A stretch of 64,000 nucleotides of DNA from Saussurea involucrata (GCA_033807775.1 CM066315.1:5832501-5896500); one strand, 5' to 3'. Counted from the first letter of the stretch, positions 1-12,180 are shown. The notes: generated by a model not told the origin, from the letters alone. Made by a program: numbers and translations.

Positions 1-1304
1 TGGTTCCTCAATACTTAAATTCACCATCTATTTGATGGGACGTCCTTCCGGATCTTCAACATTATATTATTAATCTAGCTTTCAACAACCCATTCCTGGT
101 GATGTATCAGGACTATTAATAATAAAATGATGCCTTTCAAATATATGGATAAACAAATTACTTTGTTAAAAATCACTCTTCCAAGTTGATCCCATATCTG
201 TTAAGTTGACGTGTCTGAGTGGTCCATTCCTGAAACGCACTCTACACTTTTACCATCATCACGATGACCAACTTATCGGGCAAAATCAACCTAGAAAAGA
301 CATAGACGACAAATTCCTTTGTCAGTAGCTCTTCCAAGTCTTACTTTCTTTGTCATTCGGATTGACGTGCATATCAATGGCTCATTCCTGATGCCATGGC
401 ACTTTAACACTTTCAAAGTGATCAAAACGTCATGAAGTAAACTTATCTTTATAAAACTTAACATGAAATGGTGAACATCATTATTGAGAAATAATGTCCA
501 CTATTCTTTATAATTAAAACTTCACCCTTTAATCTCACACCCGAGCTATAAAACTTAACTACTCATACTTGAAATTAAATTGCAATAAATGTAAATTACT
601 GAAATTAAATACATAATGTAAATGACGTAAAAGTAAATGACAAGAATGTAAAGAACAAGAATTTAAAGTGATAAAGAAGTGCAGCAATGTTGTCACCAAT
701 GCTGCAGCAACTCATGCACATGAACAAGAAAAAGAAGAACAAGATGAAGAAGAGAACTTGCATAAAATTAAATAAAGCAATAAAGTGATTCAAAATCAGT
801 TTGTGAACTGATTTCTCCTCCCCTAAAACAACACAAACACCTCCTATTTATACAAAAAGAGTCATGGACTAAGCCATACCAACTCACAACAACTAACACT
901 ATTTATGTACCATGCATGCACTATTCATGGTACCAAAAACTATTCCTAGGAGATGTCTTTTGTACTAATACCATTACAACACATAAACTAGTTTATAAAG
1001 AACCTAAAGCAATGAAATCCTGAATGCATGCTGCTGTCTTCCCAAAAATTTCGCATTTCCAGCTTTGTTCTTCATCTCGTTGCCATCAGTCCTGGATGCT
1101 GCAGCATTGAAGTAGCATTGGCTGCAGTTTTCTTATTTTAGCCATTCTACTTAGTAAAACAAGTAAAATCCATCACTTAGCTCCATGATTAATAAAGATA
1201 CAAATAAGAGAATAAAATGACACAAAAGTTGGGATAAAACAAAATATTATATATAAAAATATAAGAAAATGATACAATATGCATTAAATAAATAATGCAT
1301 ATCA
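1..1304 (-). mobile_element. Partial LTR of the TGATAT family, cut by the window edge
   Basis: Read on the minus strand, this starts TGATATGCAT at 1304 and is collinear with the plus-strand solo LTR at 32648-35046, apart from the hAT element inside that copy. Base 1 corresponds to about 34733, so roughly 310 bp of this LTR lie outside the window. It is non-coding. It holds the empty site (134-141) matching the place where the other copy took in a hAT element. The five bases after it (1305-1309, aacac) would be its duplication, but the partner is not visible. It may be a solo LTR or one end of a larger element. The short hydrophobic reading frame at 605-793 is not supported as a gene. Confidence 0.8.
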
Positions 1305-2783
1305 AACACATAAAACACATAGCAAGTGTTAGGCTTTTTAAAGCCTAAGTGAGGTTTACACATAACACATGGAATATAAACATAGCATGCAGGAATAATA
1401 ATTCGATACGTTCACAAATTGGATTCCATGGAGAAGGTCCATATCGCTACCCAATTACATCATAATTGAAGATATACCTCGATCGGTACCCCACGGTATT
1501 GTCACAAGGCATAACACAACGGAACACCCCACGGTATCCGAAGGTATGAATCAATTACACTTACCCCACGGTGTGTAAGAATATATCCTCCAAATGCATA
1601 CTAGGTGCTCCTCCAATTATGTGAATTACCAAATATATTAATCCTAAAATAATATTCAAGGGTATTTAACACATAACAATGGTCCAACCATTTAGCATGA
1701 ATAATAACAATGGTCCAACCATTTAACATGAATAATAACAATGGTCCAACCATTTAACATGAATAAATACTACTTCCATGTAGTTCCTATACATCCATAT
1801 GTAACAAATCTTATTCCATGTAATATCAATAATAGACATTCGTGTTTACAATTCAATAGTAGGTCCATTTCAATCATTAAGCCATCATTACTTAATTAAG
1901 ACATATCTTAAGCCATCAACATAATCACACACTAATGATATGAAATCAAACCCAAATCTTTAACACTAACATTTACCATGGTATTGTAAGTAATAGAACA
2001 CAATTAAACCATCATAACTTACTTGAACTCTTCTTGTTTCCCTCTTATCCATTAAGAGCTTATTAGCCAAGATTTCTCATTAACAATAACAAAATCAAAG
2101 TAAAGGATGATGATAAGGTGTAATACAACTAATTAAGTACAAGTTACTCACCTCAAACTCTTCAATTGAAATAACCCTAACTTGAAGATTTGAACCCTAG
2201 TACTTCCACAAGAAAGATGAAGATGACAAGCCCTAGATGAAGTATAATTGGTAAGATTCATCTAATAATTCTTTGAATGGAATTAGGATTGAAAGATTAT
2301 GAGTTTACCTTAAGCTCCAGATGAAAAATCGCCCAAAACTCAGAAAGAAGAAGCTGGAATTCGTTTTAGAAGAAGTGAGAAAGATAAAGGAATTAAATAT
2401 CCTAAATTGAGTCGGCCAGTGCTCGGCGCCGATGGCTGGCGCAGATTGATCGGCGCCGAGGTCGGCGCCGGGTTCTGTTTGGTGTTCTTCTCGTTTTAGC
2501 ACTTAATCCCTCGTAACTTCTTCGTTAAAGCTCCGTTTTCGCTCCGGAAAGAACCGATGGACTCGTATTCGAATTACCCATCCAACCAAACCATAAAATC
2601 TAGGATTTAACCCAACATTCTATTTTTCATTATTTTCTTAAGAATGACTCATACGAATTCCTAAAGTACGGTCTTCGTGTAACGATCAAATAGAATTTCT
2701 CATAAATTTACACAAGGCCTATAATTCACTTTAAAGAAACATTAGAAAGATTTTACCTATAAAATAAATTCCGGGGTGTTACA
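1305..2783 (-). mobile_element. Tekay-type LTR fragment, minus orientation
   Basis: On the minus strand it begins TGTAACACCCCGG at 2783, the usual 5' end of this LTR class here. Running down the minus strand it shows the class landmarks: a GGCGCC-rich motif array (2398-2470), ACCGTGGGGT repeats (1490-1570), and a paired AGGCTT/AAGCCT block followed by AACCTCAC near 1335-1360. Its 3' end is missing because the TGATAT LTR at 1-1304 was inserted into it. It in turn truncates the copia element that begins at 2784. Three near-identical copies of a 38-bp unit lie at about 1678-1765. No coding capacity is seen. Confidence 0.65.
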
Positions 2784-2860
2784 TACCTTGTATCTCGCTA
2801 CTTGAGATTCAATATGGTTGATGCAAACCAATACTTGAACAACTTCACGAACTTCAAGTA

Positions 2861-5800
2861 TTGGTTAACAAGATGAAAGTTCTCAACATTACTCTTCCTG
2901 ATATTTTCCAATTAGGGGCAGTTGTTGATAAATTGCCCCCATCTTGGAAAGATTTCCAAAAACGTATGATGCACAAATCCGAAGATTATTCTTTGGATGA
3001 TTTGATAAAACATATCAGGATAGAGGGGAAAGACTATCTTGAGTGCCAACAGCGTGCATGCTGGTGGTAAAGGGAAGTTTAAAACTAGTGGACCCACTAA
3101 AAAGTGGAACTTGGGTCCCCAAAAGAAAAACTTCAAGAAGTCTGGGCAGTCCTCTAGTCAAGGGCCGAAGAGATCAGGTAAGTGCCATGTTTGCGGAGAG
3201 GCAGGGAACTATGCGAGGAAATGCAAGCAAAGAAAGTCCGGACCACCATTGGCAAACACGGTTGAAGACATCCAGCACCTTGTTGCAAGTTTGCAAATGG
3301 AAGAGATTGATATGATCTCTGAAGCAGCTACCAGAATCAATGCTAGTAGAGAAGGTTGGTACTTGGACACTGGAGCCACTGTTCATGTTTGTGACTCCAG
3401 GTCCAAGTTTATTGAGTATGGACCTGTTCGAGAAGGAAGACAGGTGATAGTGGCCAACAATGGCACGACTGATGTGGTGGGCATAGGGACCGTACTACTC
3501 ACTTTCACCTCCGGCAAGACTGTCACTCTTAGGGATGTCTTACATGTTCCCTCCATCAACAAGTGCCTTGTGTCTGCGGCCAGACTTGACAAAAACGGGT
3601 TTGGCCTCAACATCGAGGCATTGAAGCTTGTGATCTACAAACGGAAGACCTTCATTGGAAATGGATATCATCAGATGGGGATGTACCGTTTGAACCTGAG
3701 TGATGATGTTTATGGGGTCGGGCTGAGTGAACCTATGGGTAGTAATGTTTTAGCAATTTCTGATGATGTTTTTGATAATTCCGTTTCTGATGTAGTTCCC
3801 TTTGGTATCAATAAAATTAATTCTTCCGATTATTTTGTTTGTTCAATTTCTTTATGGCATAAACGTTTAGCACACACCAATGTGAAAAATATTAAAAAAA
3901 ATGCAAAGTAAAGGACTAATTAAAATTGATAATAAAGATTTTGGAAAATGTGAAACTTGTGTAAAATCAAAATTTACTAAGAAACCATTTCCATCAATCA
4001 AAAGGGACACTACTATTTTAGAGTTGATTCATTCCGATATCTGTGAATTAAATGTAATACTTACACGTGGTGGTAAAAGGTATTTCATTACATTCTGTGA
4101 TGACTTCAGCCGTTTTTTACACGTTTATTTATTACATTCAAAAGACGAAGCTTTTGATGCTTTTAAACTTTTCAAAGCTGAAGTGGAAATCAACTTGAAA
4201 AACGGATCAAAATACTTCGATCAGATAGAGGTGGCGAATATTTTAATAGAGAATTTGATACGTTCTGCGAAGAGAACGGTATCAAACATGAACGCACCTC
4301 TCCATTCACGCCTCAACAGAATGGTTTGGAAAAAAGAAAGAATCGGACCCTTGTTGAGATGGTCAACTGTATGTTGAACCAATCAGGGCTACCAAACAAT
4401 CTGTGGGGAGAAGCTCTATTGACCGCTTGCCATATTCACAATCGAATCACTAGTCGTGTGATTCCAACCAGCCCATACGAGCTTTGGAAAGGAAGAAAAC
4501 CTAACTTAAACTATTTTAGAGTCTGGGGTTGTATTGCTTACTATCGTACTCCTGATCCAAAAAGATCTAAATTGGGAGCTCGAGCTATTAAAAGCATATT
4601 CGTAGGATATGCTAGAAATAGCAAGGCTTAGAGGTTACTAGATAAAGAATCAGGAGTAATAGTGGAATCCAGAGATGTGGAATTCTTTGAAGACAAATTT
4701 TCAGAAGATGCTGAAAATTCGAAAAGAACATTGGCTTCAAATCTTCCTGGTACATCTCGTGATAGTTCTTAAGCCTCAAACAAGGTTGACGAACCACGTA
4801 GAAGTACTAGAGCAAAAAAAGAGAAAATCTAGGGGATGATTTCTTCTCATACTTGGTCGAAGGGACACAAAAGAAAGTGACAAGAGAGGTCATTTTCTCG
4901 ATTAACATCGAAGATGACCCTAAGACTTATAAAGAGGCCATGTCTTCAAGGGATGCTCCTTTATGGAAAGAAGCAATAAATGATTAAATGGACTCCATCA
5001 TGGGTAATGGAACTTGGGAATTAGCTGACTTACCCAAGGGAGCAAAACCCATAGGCTCTAAATGGGTATTCAAAAGAAAGCTGCATCCGGATGGTTCAAT
5101 CTCGGCTTTTAAAGCTAGATTGGTAGCTAAAGGATATAGACAGAGAGAAGGTGTCGACTACTTCGACACTTACGCTTCGGTTGCTAGAATTAGTTCTATC
5201 CGAACTCTTATAGCAATCTCGGCCATAAAAGGACTGTACATTCATCAAATGGATGTGAAAACAGCCTTTTTGAATGGTTACTTAAACGAGGAGGTTTATA
5301 TGGAGTAACCCGAAGGGTTTGTGGTACCCGGACAAGAGAACAAAGTGTGTAGACTTATAAATATCTGTACGGTTTAAAACAAGCCCCCAAACAGTGGCAT
5401 GAAAGATTTGATACTACTATCACCTCGTTCGGGTTCCGACATAATGGAGCTGATCGGTGCATTTACTCAAAATGTACAAAAGAATCCACTGTGATAATCT
5501 GTCTTTATGTCGATGATATGTTGATCATCGGAACCAATCTAGAAGGCATCAATGAAACGAAAAACTACTTATCCTCAAACTTTAAGATGAAAGATCTTGG
5601 AGAAGTAGATACAATTCTTGGGGTTAAAATCAAAAGGTCAGGTTCTCAAATTTCTCTTAGTCAATTCCACTACATAGAGAAGATACTGACTAAGTTTCAA
5701 CATTTGAATATAAAGGAGTTCAATACTCCATTTGATTCAAGTGTGAAGCTTGACAAGAACTCTGGTAGAGCGATGGCTCAATTAGAGTATGCTAGTGCAA

Positions 5801-6462
5801 TAGGTTGCATGATGTATGCAATGCATTGCACTAGATCGGATATTGCATTTGCTGTGAGTAGACTAAGTCAGTATACAAGCAATCCGGGCCCAGATCACTG
5901 GAAAGCAATCGGTAGAGTATTGGGATACCTGAAAAGAACCAGTGATCTAGAGTTGACATACACGACGCATCCAGGAATCTTGGAAGGATATTCTGATGCT
6001 AGTTGGATAGATCATTCAAGTGATTCTAAATCCACAAGTGGGTGGATTTATACACTTGGTGGTGGAGCGATTTCTTGGGCGAGAAAGAAACAAATATGCA
6101 TCGCTCATTCGACTATGGAAGCCGAATTCATTGCCCTAGCCGCTGCGGGCAAAGAAGCCGAATGGATGAGAGATCTACTCTCAGATATCCATTTATGGCC
6201 TAGTCCAATTCCTTCGATTCCCATGTATTGTGACAGTGAGGCCACACTGTCAAAAGTATACAACGCCGTGTATAATGGGAAGTCGCGACACATAGGTCTC
6301 CGACATAATTATGTGAGACAACTCATAGATAATGGTACCATAAGCATTGTGTATGTCAAGTCGTGTGAAAACTTGGCAGATCCATTGACTAAGCCTCTGA
6401 CGAGAGACTTAGTAGGATCAACTATCAGAGACATGGGTCTGAAACCACGCAGAATCGGTTAG
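2861..6462 (+). pseudogene. Copia gag-pol relic, several frameshifts and stops
   Basis: Fragments in changing frames carry the tail of gag (2861-3055), a CCHC zinc knuckle starting CHVCGEAG (about 3183-3224), the protease motif WYLDTGA (about 3357), an integrase zinc-binding start LWHKRLAHT (about 3852) and part of the integrase core (about 4020-4620). Reverse transcriptase follows with the box YVDDMLIIG (about 5503-5529), then RNase H with YSDASW and STMEAEF (about 5990-6160), ending in a TAG at 6460-6462. Frames break near 3050, 3900 (an A-run) and 4330. In-frame stops occur near 4629, 4984 and 5306. The final 323-codon RT/RNase H stretch is the best preserved. In a live element one polyprotein would be cleaved by its own protease. 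This copy cannot make it. Confidence 0.85.
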
Positions 6463-6930
6463 TGATGGAAACCCAACTTAGATTTAGTGCTCCTATCTCC
6501 TAAGTTTAATGGGTAATAACAAGTCACTCAACCAATAGAAGGTACTATCGATAAAGATAGACTCATGTAAGGTATTTGATAGTACGTCGTTGCCGAGAAC
6601 GAGGATGAGTTAATCTTTTAACAAAGTTTGAAGGCATCTTAGCAACGAAGATGATATAGAACTTTGCCTATATGACTTAGAGGTGGTGCCGCCTCAAATG
6701 GAGGGTAGTGGTTTCTCTCCTAGATAGTCATGAAACAGGATTTAGCGCATGGCCATATACGCGCTCAGTGAGAATGCAAAGACAAAGGGTGATGTGTGTG
6801 AATAAGCCGAAGAGATCACAAAATTCAAGGTTTAAATCCTAAGGATACTATTGAATTGGTCTCTTCTTGCCAGTTTACATCTAACAGGGTTTAATCTTAG
6901 TGACACCACTGTAACATCATCTTTCTTGAA

Positions 6931-7745
6931 TGTTGGAAATTAGAGGTGAGGTTGGAAGTTTCCATCCCACATTGGTAGAAACAATAATAGAACTCATCTT
7001 TATAAGCCAATTCTACCAAGTAAGGTTTGAATGAATTAATGGCTTATGGTAGGGGTTTCAAAGAAGTGCAACGCACACACGCGCGTGCGCGTGGCCGTGG
7101 CCGAGGCCGCGGGCGCGGTTTCACGAAGGGGCGCGTGGAGGCGCACTTCGCTCGCTTCGGAGCTGAGGAGCCTCGCCTCGAGCTCCCGAGTTTCTTTTTA
7201 TAGCATGTTTTTAAAAGAGATCATTGATTAATTATAACGAGTTAATTAATCAGTTTTTATTAAAAGAGCAGATAAGTTTAAAATTGATTTTAAACACGTT
7301 TTAATATCATTCAGCAATCAGTTGGAGACTTAGTCTCCAACTCCATCTTCATGGCCGATTGTATGGGAGAGAATGAGGGGATATGGGTTAACCTACTTAC
7401 GGTTTTCCCATTATATATAGCAGCCTTCTTCTCCATTTGAAACACACAGAAAACGAAATCAGTTTCTGCTCTTTCTCTCTCGAACGATCTCTGCCTACTG
7501 CTATTGTTTTCTACTTCTTTTTCTTGTCTCAAGGTTTGCATTATAAGTAAATACTATCGCTGTTAGTAATTACCTTAACATGCATCAAATCCTGGGGCTA
7601 AGCGATTGAAGACTCACAGCATACAAGAGAGTATCGCCAAAACCTTTAAGGACAGGAAATCATTTCGTGCAGTTTCGTTCGCGATCACTACTTTGTCTCA
7701 GGTTGGTTTTAATTTCTCGCAATCGTTATTTACATTCGTTCACTA
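6931..7745 (+). repeat. Putative 3' LTR of the decayed copia element
   Basis: It begins TGTTGGAAAT about 470 bp after the pol stop. It contains a U3-like stretch (TCCCACATTGG, TTTATAAGCC) and a leader-like CT-rich stretch (7440-7700). It has a GC-rich island at 7075-7185 that differs in composition from its surroundings. The 5' LTR is lost, so the ends cannot be confirmed by comparison. The right end is a guess placed before the AT repeats. Confidence 0.5.
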
Positions 7746-7773
7746 GAGTGAACACTCTGCTTCTACTCATTTC

Positions 7774-7776
<3 letters not shown>

Positions 7777-7811
<35 letters not shown>

Positions 7812-7868
7812 CACTATAATATATATATATATATATACACACACACGTCAGTACACATATATATATAT
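7777..7868. repeat. AT dinucleotide microsatellite
   Basis: Two TA runs (7777-7810 and about 7818-7868) are separated by a short spacer and a CACACA stretch. Around them, 7746-7990 holds nothing else recognisable. Confidence 0.9.
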
Positions 7869-7989
7869 TTTACTTTGACCAACTCAAACCAATTATAAAA
7901 GTTAGAATTGATTTTATAAATAAAAGGTTTGGAATTTAGAATAATTTTCTAATATCAAATTTTTTTTCTCAACAGATAAAGGTTTTGAT

Positions 7990-8283
7990 GTTATTCACCG
8001 TAAGGGCGGGGTGAAACGGGGTAGAGGATGACGAGCTTGAAGAGCTCGGTGTACCAGTCATGGTTGTTGCTGGCGACACTAATTAGGAGGATGAGGAAGA
8101 AAGCTCTGATACCATGTCAAATGGTATTTTATTCCATGAATCAAAACATAGCTCCTCACCTCCTTTTATAATACCAATACATGAGATAAATATAACTAGA
8201 GATAACTACCAACGATAACGATACTAGGATAATTATCTAAATACTAGGATAGATATCTAAACATTTGAGCTTATCTAATAACA
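7990..8283 (-). mobile_element. Truncated copia remnant: short LTR plus primer site
   Basis: A 169-bp LTR-like segment (8115-8283) reads TGTTATTAG...TTTGACA on the minus strand. It is followed directly by TGGTATCAGAGC (8114 down to 8103), the primer-binding site complementary to initiator methionine tRNA. About 110 bp of leader or gag-start sequence follow (7990-8102), then homology is lost. The other LTR and all pol are gone. The candidate duplication on the right is gggac, but its partner is missing. Confidence 0.65.
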
Positions 8284-8302
8284 GGGACTGCAATTTTGTT
8301 TC

Positions 8303-8539
8303 TGAGTTTCAAAATTTTATATTTTGTAGCCATTTTGACAGGTAAGTTGCAGATTTTGTAACATTTTGATTTCATGGATGTCAAGTTTATGGATCATTTC
8401 GCCATAACCTTCTATTCGGTTATGATGCTTTTGAGTTTCAAAATTTTATATTTTGTAGCCAGGATATGTCACGTAAGTTGCAGATTTTGTAACATTTTGA
8501 TTTCATGGATGTCAAGTTTATGGATCACTTCGCCATAAC
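8303..8539. repeat. Tandem duplication of a ~107-bp segment
   Basis: The segment starting TGAGTTTCAAAATTTT at 8303 recurs at 8432 (period 129-131 bp). The two copies match almost throughout, apart from a short region near the middle and a few substitutions. The duplicated DNA is not recognisably coding. 8540-8897 shows nothing else I can name. Confidence 0.8.
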
Positions 8540-8902
8540 ATTTTGTTGCGCCAAGAACGCATGTACTCGGTTTGGATCTATTTGGTTCCTAAATTACCAA
8601 CAAGGTTTTTCCTGGTATGATAACAGGTTTTTAATTATCTTCTTTATCTCTTTGGTGCAGGAGCCATTACACCAAGCTTAAGACTAGCCTCATTGATCTT
8701 TCTTGGGGTGAATAGGTATACAAACCTTACATGCATTCATAAAGATATGGGTGGTTGTTGTAATGGTAGGTCCAGATCACAATTCAAGGAAGAAAACAGA
8801 CAAATTGAAGCCTTCTATTAAACTGTGCAAACTCAAGTCTAGCAATTATTTAGGTGATGGGGGAGTAGATAATACTAGCTTGACCTTTTGACAATAATCA
8901 AT

Positions 8903-10569
8903 TGTAACAACCGGGTTTCTTGTGCAAGTATGAAAGTTTAGTGTTCATTGTGCAAAGTATGAAAGTTAAGGCAAGGGACTATTCTGCAATTTATGAAAGG
9001 TATTTATGGACTCAATACCCTAGGGCAGCCTCTATTATTCCAAAATCAGTATTTGGATTTTGTGGTTGGTGGCTAAGAGAGAAAAGGAAAAAGGGAAGAG
9101 TGTTGGGAAGAAATCAAAGAAGAGAAGAATCAAAGAAGAAATCAGTAAGGTAACTCTTAATCCTTGTTAATTCTTGTGTTCAATCTCTATTGGTTTGGAT
9201 TCTTGAGATTTATTGTGGTGATTCATTGAGTTTTCACCTCTTTTCCTTCAAAATGGGTTTTAAGGGTTTTTGTATTGTTAAACCGAATTAGAAGTTTATA
9301 AATGGATTAAGTGAGTATTTGAGGTTGGTGGATGAACCCTTGTATATATCTAATCGACTTAATGGCAAAAATCGAAGTATAGATCAGTTTTAGACCTGTT
9401 AAGTTCGAACAACCGCGTTTTCCGGACACCAGTGTTCGGAGGTGTTCGAATATGTTGCAAGTGTCCGGGTAAGTGCCCCGTGAAGGTGTCCGGGTGTTTC
9501 TTAGTATCCAGATATGTTGCAAGTTTCCGGATAAGCTTAGTGTCCGGGTAGCTTTGCCCGGATAAGTCTAGCGTCCGGATAAGTGTTGTGTCCGGAAAAG
9601 TGTTGTGTCCGGAAAGGTGTTACGTCCGGACAATGCTGTATCCGGAAATTAGCTGTATCCGGAAAAATAGCTGTGTCCGGATTGAGTTCTCCGGACAGAA
9701 GGGTGAACTGTTTTCTGATGCGAAACTGTTATCTTAGGTGTTCGTGTGGTTTAGCTCGGAGGTATTTAAGAAGTGCGTTGTACGTCAAGCAAGGTGAGTT
9801 CCCTAACCCTTTTACGGCGTAAAGTGTTAAACGTTTTCTTTACTGATCATGGTTCTTAAAGCGCACGAAATGTTTATAACCGAAATGCATGTTTCTCACG
9901 AACGTGCCTATTTATATCTAAAAGAAAGTTTGACATGATGAAATGTAAGGCATGCTTTGTAAGGTTTTATTACATGCTTTATGTAACGTATGTGCATGCT
10001 ATGTGATGTTGGTCTGCACTGTGGGACCAGTGAGCCTCGGGATCCGATGATCCCTTGGTTATGGATGATGAGCCTATTGGTTGGAATTCGTTTCCTCCTA
10101 GGCGGGTATCGGGGAGTCTGCTTGGGCCCCGATACGAGAGGGCGAAAGGGGAGTCTGCTTGGGCCCCGATCGCGGATGTTTATGTGATTCCCCATACAGT
10201 GCAGTACCTTATGTGATGAGTTACGATGTTATCATCTAAATGATTTTTTTACTGTTGATACATGTTGTTTTCGGAGGGAATTCACTAGACCTTTTGGTCT
10301 AACCCTCGCTTTCAAAACTAAACCATTTTCAGGTAAGCATGTTAAGGGTTCTTCCAGTAAGAACTAGGAGGCGAAAAGAAGGACTTGAGGCTTAGAGTAA
10401 CTTCAAGTTTTGGCTATGATTACTATAGAATAGCTCTCGGCTGTGGATTTAAAGACTTCCGCTGTCAATTTTGTTTAGTATGAATTATTGATGATGTAAA
10501 GACAAGGTTTTATGTAATTCGAATGCTTATTCATGGTTGTTTGCCTGCTATGAAATTTGGGTTGTTACA
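8903..10569 (+). mobile_element. Solo LTR (Tekay-type Ty3/gypsy), TSD tcaat
   Basis: The 1,667-bp segment starts TGTAACAACC, ends GGTTGTTACA and is flanked by the exact 5-bp repeat tcaat (8898-8902 and 10570-10574). No internal retrotransposon sequence is present, so this is a single LTR left by LTR-LTR recombination. It shares landmarks with the other Tekay-type LTRs: a donor-like AAG/GTAACT near 9149, a private motif array (9416-9690), a TGGGACCAGTGAGCC block near 10020, CACTAGACC with GGTCTAACCC near 10285, and the TTGTTACA end. Small open frames inside it are not genes. Confidence 0.93.
9416..9690. repeat. Degenerate GTGTCCGG array inside the solo LTR
   Basis: The octamer GTGTCCGG and close variants recur more than a dozen times at irregular spacing of about 15-40 bp. 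A related array is in the LTR at 28146-29511. It lies between a donor-like site near 9149 and an acceptor-like TTATCTTAG near 9735, so it could be intronic in the LTR leader (inference). Confidence 0.85.
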
Positions 10570-10904
10570 TCAATAGGACATAATTTTAAATTATTAATCC
10601 ATCATGGGCATACAATAATATCAATTATCTAATGCTCTTTAGTTCTTACAAAATCTGTCAAAAGCAAATAAATGCCATAGATAGAAGTATTGCTTAATTG
10701 GTCTTGATATTCCATAGGACACTTTTATTTTTTTTGTTCGTTCCCTCTCCCGTCCCTCTTTCTCAGTTAGGGGTTTTCAAAAAAAAACATTAGACTACTT
10801 AAACTGGACCGTTTTTGGCGGTTTGAGCGGTCTGGCGTTCCAGTTCGGTTGAGCTCCTGTCATTGTTACAATATTATCCAATAAAATTCCAAAATTGTTT
10901 ATGT
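10570..10904. other. Intergenic, AT-rich, nothing recognised
   Basis: It holds a T-run, a CT-rich stretch near 10740, an A-run and a short segment rich in GGTT/CGGT from 10800. No gene or intact repeat could be delimited here. Confidence 0.5.
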
Positions 10905-10941
10905 TGACTGCTCCCGCCGCATTGCGCGGGTACCATGCTAG
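10905..10941 (+). mobile_element. Possible Helitron 3' terminus
   Basis: A short GC hairpin (CCCGC with GCGGG, about 10913-10930) is followed after a few bases by CTAG (10938-10941) and then a T. This is the usual layout of a Helitron 3' end. No 5' TC end or Rep/helicase sequence was identified, so it could be a truncated copy or chance. Confidence 0.4.
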
Positions 10942-10965
10942 TATTATATATATATATATATATAC

Positions 10966-11892
10966 CGTGCTCTTTGATATGACATCCATCTCGATATAGT
11001 TTTTTCTTCATTTTAACCGTTTTTACGTGAAATGCTATGTATGTGTTATATTCAGTATGAATATGTATGCATGTTTCCTGCTATCCATATTCAGTATGAA
11101 TAACAAAGGGGAACGTTCATTCACTATTCATGACGAATAACACAGTATTCAAAATGAATAATACAACATTCAGGATGAATAATACACGAATTCCTAATTC
11201 ATGTATTATTAAACATGAATAATGTATTATTCACCTTGAATGTTGTATTATTCATCCTCAATGATACATTATTCATGATGAATAATATATGAATGACCCG
11301 TGAAGGTGTGAACACATGACGCACTCTCTTTTGTTTTCCGATTCACAACCGCGGCTTGGTTTTATTCTTTATGAATATGTATGCACATCTCTAGGTGTCC
11401 ACATTCAGTATGAATAACAAGGGTGAATGTTCATTCACTATTCATGATGAATAATACATCATTCAGGGTGAATAATACACGATTCATGAATCGTGTATTA
11501 TTCACCCTGAATGATGTATTATTCACATTGAATGATGTATTATTCACAATGAATGATACATTATTCATGAAGAATAATACATGAGTGACCCGTGAAAGTG
11601 TGGAGACGTGACGCACTCTCTTTCGTTCCTCGGTTCACAATCGAAACTCGATAGGTTCCCGATTCATCTTGATGGGTGTTGGGTTACAGTAATGAAGAAC
11701 ACGATGCCTTAGGACGTTGAAGAAAGTGTTGTAGAAGGTGATGTCGAGTTACGGACTTTCGGTGTCGAGATGTTATAAACACTTGAATACATAAATATTC
11801 ATAATAAATATAACACATATATGACATTTCCCGTAAAAACGGTTAAAACAAAAAAAAACTATATCGAGATGGATGTCATATCGAAGAGCACG
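10966..11892. mobile_element. 927-bp non-autonomous element with ~60-bp inverted ends
   Basis: The left end CGTGCTCTTTGATATGAC is matched by the reverse complement of the right end, and pairing continues for about 60 bp through the ATATCGAGATGG and CGTAAAAACGG blocks. The interior is two diverged copies of a roughly 300-bp unit (about 11059-11330 and 11373-11625), each full of ATTCAT/ATGAAT palindromes. No transposase is seen. The flanks show no convincing duplication, partly because the left flank is a TA run. The class (MULE or foldback) is uncertain. Confidence 0.7.
11449..11524. repeat. Perfect 76-bp palindrome
   Basis: The two 38-bp arms meet between 11486 and 11487 (centre GATTCATGAATC) and pair without mismatch by eye. 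It could extrude as a cruciform or form a strong hairpin in single-stranded DNA. It lies in the second internal unit of the 10966-11892 element. The matching place in the first unit is only imperfectly palindromic. Confidence 0.9.
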
Positions 11893-12180
11893 AAATTCTC
11901 GTTTTTTGATGTAATTTGTTTGATTAAAATATTAGTAATTTTTAAGATAATTTATTTTAAACTTTAAGGGGGGTAAAAGTTTTTAATTAAAAAAGAAAAT
12001 AAAAAGTCAAATATGGTAGGTGTGAGTTTAAATTATTTTTCTTTTTTACCCCTAATCACCTTAATTTATAATTTCAATTAAAAACTTTATTTAATATGAG
12101 TTATTGGATCAATAGAGATAGAATAGTCAAGATTCGTTCTCATGTTTACAATTGAATTTGAGTTTTCATTTGAACTTTCC

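Larger units (their letters stand above)
2784..7745 (+). mobile_element. Decayed Ty1/copia retrotransposon, 5' truncated
   Basis: The order is gag, protease, integrase, reverse transcriptase, RNase H on the plus strand (2861-6462), then about 470 bp of 3' untranslated DNA, then a putative 3' LTR from 6931. The 5' LTR, primer site and gag start have been lost to the LTR ending at 2783. It belongs to a copia lineage different from the Sirevirus-like elements further right, since the residues around the catalytic motifs differ. It is old and non-autonomous. The right boundary is approximate. Confidence 0.8.

Noticed and set aside
605..793. 62-codon hydrophobic reading frame on the minus strand
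   Set aside because: It lies in a non-coding LTR, comes from an AGAAGAAGAA-type stretch, and is broken in the second LTR copy.
9583..10195. Several 65-95-codon frames on both strands
   Set aside because: All are inside a solo LTR with exact duplications and overlap its motif array and shared landmarks.
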